The notes beneath the pieces are model-generated. The model searched no databases. It was given only the letters and a program-made list of their open reading frames with translations, and had not been told where the DNA came from. Positions 58,433-64,000 of a stretch of DNA of 64,000 bases are shown piece after piece. Position numbers and translations under genes: made by a program. The stretch is from Aestuariibius sp. HNIBRBA575 (GTDB taxonomy: Bacteria > Pseudomonadota > Alphaproteobacteria > Rhodobacterales > Rhodobacteraceae), in NCBI RefSeq assembly GCF_040932005.1, contig NZ_CP162414.1, positions 149,001 through 213,000 on the forward strand. Direction: 5' to 3'. Within the stretch, counting starts at the first letter, position 1. Each line of letters begins with the position of its first letter.

Positions 58433-59503
58433 ATGACAGGACGACGCCATTTCCTCGGGGGGCTGTTGGCGGCGGGATTTATGCCGTGCGTCACATGGGC
58501 CGATGCGGGATCCCCCACATTTTTGTCAGCCGCCGCCACACGGGACGGAAAATACGTCTTGTGTGGGATTGGGGCTGATCTGGCGTTGCGTTTTACGCTG
58601 CCTTTGCCCGCCCGCGGTCACGCCGCCGCCGCACATCCCACCCGCCCAGAAGCCGTGGCATTTGCCCGTCGTCCGGGCACGTTTGCAATTGTGCTGGATT
58701 GTTCGTCCGGTGCGCAATTGGCCGAGCTATCAGCCCCAGACGGGCGGCATTTTTATGGGCATGGCACATTTTCCAGCGATGGACGGTTGTTGTTCACCAC
58801 GGAAAATGACTTTGAATCCGGGCGGGGGCGGATCGGGGCCTGGGATAGTGAAAACGGCTATCACCGGGTCGCTGAATGGGACAGCGGCGGGATCGGCCCA
58901 CATGACATAAAGCGGCTACCTGGGACGGATGTTTTGGTGGTCGCAAACGGGGGCATCGAAACCCATCCTGACACAGGCCGAACCAAGTTGAACATCCCAA
59001 CGATGGCGCCCAATCTTGCATATATCGACAACGGAACCGTCATCGAAAGCGCGGCATTGCCCGACGATATGCACAAAAATTCGATCCGGCATTTGGCGGT
59101 TAATGCACGTCACAAAGTGGCCATTGGGATGCAATGGCAGGGCGACGGACCAGCCCCTGCGCTGGTTGCAACACATCAACGCGGTCAGGCCATCCAGCTG
59201 TTATCCGCCACGCCAGATCAGACGCGACGGATGAACAATTACATTGGCAGCGTCGCCTATTCGGGGGATGGGTTACAGATTGTCGTGACCTCACCCAGAG
59301 GTGGGATGTTGCAGGTGTTTGATGTCGCAACGGGTCGGGTGGAACATGTGCTGGAACAGGTCGATATATCGGGTGTCGCGGCGTCCGGGCGCGGCTTTGT
59401 TTGCAGTGCGGGCACGGGTGAATTGGCGCAGGTTTTTGGCAACGGGGACGAAACGACGGCCCAGAATGATGTCATGTGGGATAATCACTTGATCCGGGTT
59501 TGA
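58433..59503 (+). CDS. DUF1513 beta-propeller protein
   Basis: A 356-residue exported protein. MTGRRHFLGGLLAAGFM looks like a Tat-type signal (RRxFLG). The mature part is a seven-bladed-type propeller with the DUF1513 pattern GRHFYGHGTFSSDGRLLFTTEND (about residues 102-124) and GIGPHDIKRLPGTDVLVVANGG (about 149-170). It is the last gene of the iron-type operon, as in other bacteria with imelysin/DHOR/DUF1513. It may interact with haem or iron; unknown. Confidence 0.88.
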   Translation: MTGRRHFLGGLLAAGFMPCVTWADAGSPTFLSAAATRDGKYVLCGIGADLALRFTLPLPARGHAAAAHPTRPEAVAFARRPGTFAIVLDCSSGAQLAELSAPDGRHFYGHGTFSSDGRLLFTTENDFESGRGRIGAWDSENGYHRVAEWDSGGIGPHDIKRLPGTDVLVVANGGIETHPDTGRTKLNIPTMAPNLAYIDNGTVIESAALPDDMHKNSIRHLAVNARHKVAIGMQWQGDGPAPALVATHQRGQAIQLLSATPDQTRRMNNYIGSVAYSGDGLQIVVTSPRGGMLQVFDVATGRVEHVLEQVDISGVAASGRGFVCSAGTGELAQVFGNGDETTAQNDVMWDNHLIRV

Positions 59504-59545
59504 AACATCCGATTGTAACGGCGCAATTGTGTGATGTGGCTAGGT

Positions 59546-60259
59546 TCAAACAGGTTTTTGCGGCAGCGCCATGATCGCATCGACCAAACCGGGCCAGCCA
59601 TAGGACGTGGTGCCCAAAGGCACGCCCAATATCAGATCCACCCCGATAAATTGCTGCGTCAGAACATTGCGCAGCCGATCCCCATGTTCGGCGGCCTCTG
59701 ATGTGTTGCGATACCGGTAAACCACGGTTTGCAGCGGCTCAAATGCGCGGATCATGTGCAGGATCACAAGCGCGGCGGCCTCTGGATCATGGACCTTGAA
59801 TTCGCCGGTTTTTACCCCTTCTTGGATCAAGCCCGTGACAATCGGCGCCATCATTTCCCGGATCATTCGATCAAACCGCGCAGACATGCCGATGTTTTTT
59901 TCGGCCTGCATCACATTGATGATCTGCATTTGTGGCTCAAGGTTGGATCGCTTTAGAAACTGGCCTTCGGTGGCCAGCACCGCGACCATGCGCTGTGTCA
60001 CTGTTTCACTTTGATCCGCGGCAATCCCTTCTAGGGCCGTTGCAACTTGCGAAATCAATTGGTCGAGCAGGGCAAAAAACAGCGCGTCCTTGGATTCGAA
60101 ATGGTGATAAAAACCGCCTTTCGACACGCCGGCTTCTTGTAGGATATCTGCCATGGTGGTGTCGTCATACCCTTTGTTGAAAAACAAATGTTGCGCGACG
60201 CTCAGCAATTGTGCCCGGCGTTCCTCGGGCTTCATGTTGGTCCGTTTTGTTTCGCTCAT
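59546..60259 (-). CDS. TetR/AcrR family transcriptional regulator
   Basis: A 237-residue regulator. The HTH is in TTMADILQEAGVSKGGFYHHF (about residues 34-54), and the rest is the ligand-binding helical domain (about 65-215). The reading frame is open 24 codons further, but this ATG has the standard beginning MSETKRTNMKPEERR. A candidate operator lies just upstream (60278-60294). It is convergent with the iron operon. The regulated gene is not evident; it may be autoregulated only. Confidence 0.88.
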   Translation of the reverse strand: MSETKRTNMKPEERRAQLLSVAQHLFFNKGYDDTTMADILQEAGVSKGGFYHHFESKDALFFALLDQLISQVATALEGIAADQSETVTQRMVAVLATEGQFLKRSNLEPQMQIINVMQAEKNIGMSARFDRMIREMMAPIVTGLIQEGVKTGEFKVHDPEAAALVILHMIRAFEPLQTVVYRYRNTSEAAEHGDRLRNVLTQQFIGVDLILGVPLGTTSYGWPGLVDAIMALPQKPV

Positions 60260-60277
60260 GGGGCTACACCTCAGGTT

Positions 60278-60294
60278 ACCGACCTTTGGTCTGT
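60278..60294. promoter_or_regulatory. TetR-type operator candidate
   Basis: ACCGACC-TTT-GGTCTGT, a 17-bp dyad with one mismatch, lies 19 bases upstream of the TetR gene start and is flanked by AGGTTA and TAACCT. Fits an autoregulatory TetR site. Confidence 0.5.
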
Positions 60295-60338
60295 TAACCT
60301 GCCAAGGCGTAAAAAACAACACCATTCCCAAAATGAAA

Positions 60339-60366
60339 GACCGCCCACAGACAAGCTGGGGCGGTC
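60339..60366 (-). terminator. Terminator of the isocitrate dehydrogenase gene
   Basis: GACCGCCC and GGGCGGTC form an 8-bp perfect stem with a 12-base loop, and the minus strand continues with TTTCATTTT. It lies 25 bases after the icd stop. Confidence 0.8.
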
Positions 60367-60390
60367 TAAGGTTGCCAACTTATCAGCGGT

Positions 60391-62595
60391 TTAGCCGATA
60401 ATGCCGTTCAAAGTTGCGGATGGGCGCATCACTGCGGCAGTTTTGGCATCATCCGTGCGGAAATAGCCGCCCAGATCAGCGGCAGGACCCTGGGCTGCGG
60501 CCAATTCGCTGGTGATCGCTGCTTCACCGTCAACCAATGCGGTGGCGATTGGGGCAAAATGTGCGGCCAGATCGGCATCGTCGCTTTGCGCGGCCAATGC
60601 CTGTGCCCAGTAGCGCGCAAACCAATAGTGGCTGTCGCGGTTATCTGGTTCGCCAACTTTGCGGGATGGGGACCGGTTATCGTCCAAAATGCCTTGGGTT
60701 GCGGCATCGACGGCCTGACCCAAAACGCGGGCTTTTTCGTTGCCACGTGTTTCGGCCAGGAATTGCAAGCTTTCACCCAGGGCGCAGAATTCACCCAGGC
60801 TGTCCCAACGCAGGTGGTTTTCTGACTGCAATTGCTGAACATGTTTCGGGGCGGACCCACCCGCACCGGTTTCAAACAACCCACCGCCCTGCATCAATTT
60901 CACAATCGACAGCATTTTCGCGGATGTGGCCAGTTCCAGAATTGGGAACAAATCGGTCAGATAGTCGCGCAACACGTTGCCGGTGATCGCGATGGAATTG
61001 TCACCTTTGGTGATGGTTTCCAGTGATGCGCGGGTCGCAGCACGTGGGGCCATGATCGCAAATTTGTCGGCCACACCTTTGGCTTCTAGAATTGGCGTGA
61101 CGTATTTGATCAGCTCTGCGTCATGGGCGCGGTTGGCGTCCAGCCAGAAAATCGCCTGGCACCCTTCGGCACGCTGACGATCGATGGCCAGATTGACCCA
61201 GTCTTCGATCGGGGCTTTGCGGGCGGATGCGGACCGCCAGATGTCGCCCGGCTGAACGTCGTGGGAATGCAGAACGGAGCCATCATCGAGGATCATTTTG
61301 ACCGTTCCGGCCTCTTTGATTTCGAACGTTGTGGGGTGGGATCCGTATTCTTCGGCTTTTTGCGCCATCAGGCCAACGTTTTGAACGGTGCCTGCGGTGG
61401 CTGGGTTCAACTTGCCGTTTTCCTTAAAGAATTTGATGCTTTCGTCATAAACGGGCGCATAGGAATTATCCGGGATCACGCAATTGGTATCGGCTTCTTT
61501 GCCATCTGGGCCCCAGCCTTTGCCGCCAGCGCGGATCAGGGCGGGCATGGATGCGTCGATGATCACGTCAGATGGGACATGCAGGTTGGTGATGCCACGG
61601 TCGCTGTCGACCATATACATGGGCGGACGGGCGTTGGTGATGTCTGCGATGGCGGCCTTGATGTCGGCATTGCCGTCAACACGGGCCAGCAGATCCCCCA
61701 TGCCAGAATTCGGGTTCACACCCAGCGCATCCAATTCAGCACCGAATTTTTCAAACACAGGTGCCAGCCACATTTTCACCGCGTGACCAAAGATGATCGG
61801 GTCAGACACCTTCATCATCGTGGCTTTCATGTGCAGCGAAAACAGCGTGCCTTCGGCTTTGGTTTTTTCAATCTCATCGGCCAGGAACGCATCCAATGCA
61901 GCGCCGGACATGAATGTCGCGTCAACCACGGTGCCGGCGGGATAGGTGATGCCGTCCTTAAGTACGGTTTCGCCATTAGCGGTTTCCAAAACGATTTTGG
62001 CAGTCGCTTCGTTGGCCAAAGTCGCCGAAGTTTCGTTGGAAAAGAAATCGTTGCCCGACATGGACGCAACGCGGGTTTTGCTGTCAGCGGACCAATCCCC
62101 CATCCGGTGCGGATTGTCCTGCGCGTATTTTTTAACAGCTTTGGCGGCGCGGCGATCGGAATTGCCTTCGCGCAGAACCGGGTTCACAGCCGACCCTTTG
62201 ATAGTGTCGTAACGGGCGCGAATTTCTTTATCCGCGTCTGTGCTGGGCGATTCTGGATAATCGGGCAGGGCAAAACCCTGTTCCTGCAATTCCTTAACCG
62301 CAGCCACCAATTGTGGAACAGATGCCGAAATGTTTGGCAGCTTGATCACGTTGGCCTCAGGTGTTTTGACCAATTGGCCCAAAGCGGCCAGATCGTCGTT
62401 TTGACGCTGATCTTCGGTCAGGAAATCCGGGAATGTCGCAATGATGCGGCCCGCCAAAGAAATGTCTTTGGTGCCGACAACCACACCTGCCGCCGCGGCA
62501 AAGCTTTGGATGATGGGCAGGAAAGAGGCCGACGCCAGCTCTGGGGCTTCGTCAACTTTTGTGTAGATAATATCGGGATTGGTCTGATCTGACAT
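60391..62595 (-). CDS. icd: Monomeric NADP-dependent isocitrate dehydrogenase
   Basis: A 734-residue monomeric enzyme of the TCA cycle, converting isocitrate to 2-oxoglutarate. This class is about 80 kDa and differs from dimeric Icd. Characteristic segments are [22 protein letters not shown] (about residues 135-156), [18 protein letters not shown] (about 250-267) and [15 protein letters not shown] with the metal/substrate Asp. The ATG starts [16 protein letters not shown]; a GTG three codons earlier is open but has no better site. A terminator follows. Monomeric Icd is common in Rhodobacteraceae. Confidence 0.96.
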   Translation of the reverse strand: MSDQTNPDIIYTKVDEAPELASASFLPIIQSFAAAAGVVVGTKDISLAGRIIATFPDFLTEDQRQNDDLAALGQLVKTPEANVIKLPNISASVPQLVAAVKELQEQGFALPDYPESPSTDADKEIRARYDTIKGSAVNPVLREGNSDRRAAKAVKKYAQDNPHRMGDWSADSKTRVASMSGNDFFSNETSATLANEATAKIVLETANGETVLKDGITYPAGTVVDATFMSGAALDAFLADEIEKTKAEGTLFSLHMKATMMKVSDPIIFGHAVKMWLAPVFEKFGAELDALGVNPNSGMGDLLARVDGNADIKAAIADITNARPPMYMVDSDRGITNLHVPSDVIIDASMPALIRAGGKGWGPDGKEADTNCVIPDNSYAPVYDESIKFFKENGKLNPATAGTVQNVGLMAQKAEEYGSHPTTFEIKEAGTVKMILDDGSVLHSHDVQPGDIWRSASARKAPIEDWVNLAIDRQRAEGCQAIFWLDANRAHDAELIKYVTPILEAKGVADKFAIMAPRAATRASLETITKGDNSIAITGNVLRDYLTDLFPILELATSAKMLSIVKLMQGGGLFETGAGGSAPKHVQQLQSENHLRWDSLGEFCALGESLQFLAETRGNEKARVLGQAVDAATQGILDDNRSPSRKVGEPDNRDSHYWFARYWAQALAAQSDDADLAAHFAPIATALVDGEAAITSELAAAQGPAADLGGYFRTDDAKTAAVMRPSATLNGIIG

Positions 62596-62917
62596 TTTGG
62601 ACACCTATCTTGAGTTTGCCTTTCCATAAGGCAAGCAAAGCGAGTCGTCCATGGCATACATTGGTATACATTCACGCAAATGGTCGCATTCCAGTGATGA
62701 AGTCTGCAATCACGCCGAAATGCGAAGGATGTTCGCCCCATCGTCAAATCACAACTGGAAAATGGCAGAAAAAATGCATCAAAAAAGAGAGGCGCGATGT
62801 TAATTATTAACCGATTACAAATTAATCAAATTTTCAACTTAGTTTAGACTCTTTGTCGGTTCCTGCTTAGGACTCTAGGACCAACTGAGGCGTAAAATCT
62901 AAATAGGTGGTTGTGTG
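62596..62917. other. AT-rich intergenic region
   Basis: About 320 bases between the divergent icd and the 112-residue gene. It becomes AT-rich at 62800-62850 (TTAATTATTAACC and AAATTAATC) and so probably holds the promoters of both. No gene, RNA or repeat is recognised. Confidence 0.5.
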
Positions 62918-63256
62918 ATGACTGAGACCCGCGCTGTGCTCGATGAAATGATTGACTTTGCAAAGATTGAATTGACATCCGGAAATGCGGATCGCAAACG
63001 CGCAATGGTCAGGCGTATGGCCGAACAATGGCCATCAGAGCCCGCGTTAAGTTTGGTTTATGCCGTGACGTCAGCGACCGGCGCCATCGAAGACGAAAGC
63101 AAAAAAGACCCCGCCATCAGTCAGGGCTATCGGTTGTCTGCGTTGATTTCAGCGGATGTTCATGCGGTGCAATCCATGGGACAAAACCCGTCTTTTGCTG
63201 GGGATTTGCTGCACTTTTGGCGCCGTGTGGACCCATTATTCCTGCGGATGCAGTGA
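62918..63256 (+). CDS. Hypothetical small protein, tandem paralogue 1
   Basis: A 112-residue helical protein. It shares with the next gene the pattern LDEMIDFAKIEL near the start, RLSALISADVHAVQSMG in the middle and DLLHFWRRVDPLFL at the end. No domain I can name. It is soluble with no signal sequence. The ATG is the second of GTGATG, with a weak ribosome site. Confidence 0.65.
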   Translation: MTETRAVLDEMIDFAKIELTSGNADRKRAMVRRMAEQWPSEPALSLVYAVTSATGAIEDESKKDPAISQGYRLSALISADVHAVQSMGQNPSFAGDLLHFWRRVDPLFLRMQ

Positions 63257-63352
63257 TCCAAGGCCTATTGGTTAATAAACGAGTCCCTAACACTGACAGA
63301 GTGTGCTATTCGCAATCTATTCCAGGATTACGCAAAATAGTTTGGGGTTAGT

Positions 63353-63700
63353 TTGGGTACGGGGCTGGTTCTCGACGAAATGGTCGAGTTTGTAATTGAA
63401 GAATTGGCATCAGGGCAATCGTTTCGCGTTGCTCGGCTGGTCCGTGCGCTTGCGCGCAAGTGGCCGGGCGAAAAGGCATTGATGATCAGTTTTGCGCTGA
63501 CCAATGCGGCCTCCGAATTAGAAGACCTCGTTTCTGGTGATTCCAGCGCGGCCAGCGCAGAGCGCGCCTATCGATTGGCGGCATTGGTCGCCGGTGACGT
63601 TTTGGCGATCGAAGCCATGGGGCGGGACGTGGTGCTTGGCCGGGATTTGCTACATTACTGGCGCCGGGTTGATCCGTATTTCCTGAACCTGAAGCACTGA
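63353..63700 (+). CDS. Hypothetical small protein, tandem paralogue 2
   Basis: A 115-residue homologue of the previous gene: LDEMVEFVIEELASG, RLAALVAGDVLAIEAMG and DLLHYWRRVDPYFL line up. About a third to a half of the positions look the same. The start is a TTG with a GGGG stretch before it, so it is uncertain. It ends convergently with the winged-helix gene, 3 bases apart. The pair likely arose by duplication; function unknown. Confidence 0.62.
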   Translation: MGTGLVLDEMVEFVIEELASGQSFRVARLVRALARKWPGEKALMISFALTNAASELEDLVSGDSSAASAERAYRLAALVAGDVLAIEAMGRDVVLGRDLLHYWRRVDPYFLNLKH

Positions 63701-63703
63701 CCG

Positions 63704-64000
63704 TCACACCATCTGAATAACGGATTTGTCGATGGCCAGCATATAGCCGCGCCGCGCGATATTTTTCACCAACAGTTCGCTCATCATTTGATTGCCCAAC
63801 GTGTCACGCAACCGTTTGATCCGGGTGGCGCCTGCGGCTTCGTCGCAATCGGATGCATCGCGGCCAGATATAACAGCTTCGATTTCGGACCCGGACAACA
63901 CTTCGTCATCCATCCGTGCCTCGGCCAGTACGCTCAGCGTTTCAATCGCGGCTGTGGTCAATTTGAATTCAAAGTTGTTCAGATACACGGTGTTCTGGTC
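63704..64000 (-). CDS. Winged-helix regulator, 5' part outside the window
   Basis: Frame open to the window edge, so the N-terminus is missing. The visible ~98 residues start with FEFKLTTAAIETLSVLAE, and end with IARRGYMLAIDKS, which is the C-terminal wing pattern of OmpR/ToxR-type winged-helix proteins. A receiver or sensor part upstream cannot be seen. A GTG at 63988 is possible but the open frame suggests a longer gene. Confidence 0.6.
   Translation of the reverse strand, partial: DQNTVYLNNFEFKLTTAAIETLSVLAEARMDDEVLSGSEIEAVISGRDASDCDEAAGATRIKRLRDTLGNQMMSELLVKNIARRGYMLAIDKSVIQMV

Noticed and set aside
61123..62592. A 489-codon open frame on the plus strand opposite icd
   Set aside because: Antisense shadow of the strongly biased icd gene; composition rich in Gly, Phe, Val and His and no known motif.

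Overview
The window looks like a chromosomal segment of a marine alphaproteobacterium of the Rhodobacteraceae (Roseobacter group). The reasons are family-level: serC-serA preceded by a sequence resembling the alphaproteobacterial serC RNA motif, a monomeric NADP isocitrate dehydrogenase, a DUF2793 protein, a TRAP transporter, a SelD fused to an FAD oxidoreductase, and a hemP/imelysin iron cluster. No species is claimed, and composition statements are by eye.

Core chromosome, left part (1-23310): UDP-glucose dehydrogenase; a DUF2793 protein; a queuosine-precursor transporter followed by an 18-codon ORF with an unusually long Shine-Dalgarno; a phytase-like esterase, MepA and a UMF1-type MFS transporter; a thioesterase and YggT around a LiuR-like palindrome; the serine pathway (serB divergent from serC-serA); a PPP-type phosphatase; a beta-helix-like membrane protein; SelD; an AttEFGH-like ABC system with a GntR-like LacI regulator; and an APH-fold kinase.

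Integrated island (about 23341-43360): a 20-kb integrative mobilizable element in tRNA-Arg(CCT), bounded by perfect 43-bp direct repeats of the tRNA 3' part, with a tyrosine integrase and excisionase-like genes at the right end. From the left it holds a ColE1-like mobilization module in which mbeB- and mbeD-like genes lie wholly inside the relaxase gene in another frame; a trypsin-like protease with a Trypco1-type partner; a HigBA toxin-antitoxin pair; and a large defence locus. That locus is a C5 cytosine methyltransferase convergent with a nine-gene operon: XRE regulator, zinc-ribbon membrane protein, 60-aa protein, ankyrin-sigma70 fusion, MORC-like GHKL ATPase, Z1 helicase, PD-(D/E)XK protein, AIPR protein, HNH nuclease. 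The MORC/Z1/methylase core is a known class of predicted restriction system. The ankyrin-sigma factor, zinc-ribbon membrane protein and XRE head is the part I do not recognise as described, and it is the strongest candidate for a new system.

Core chromosome, right part (43361-64000): a GAF histidine kinase and response regulator, then tautomerase, SMP-30 lactonase, OsmC and a DctPQM TRAP transporter. A TGCGG-N4-CCGCA palindrome occurs upstream of the kinase, the tautomerase and dctP, suggesting one regulon. Next come AlkB; a ZigA-type zinc GTPase behind two Zur-like boxes; an iron cluster (58-aa ORF, hemP, hypothetical, imelysin, di-haem oxidoreductase, imelysin-like, DUF1513); a TetR regulator; isocitrate dehydrogenase; two tandem paralogous small proteins; and a winged-helix gene cut by the window edge.
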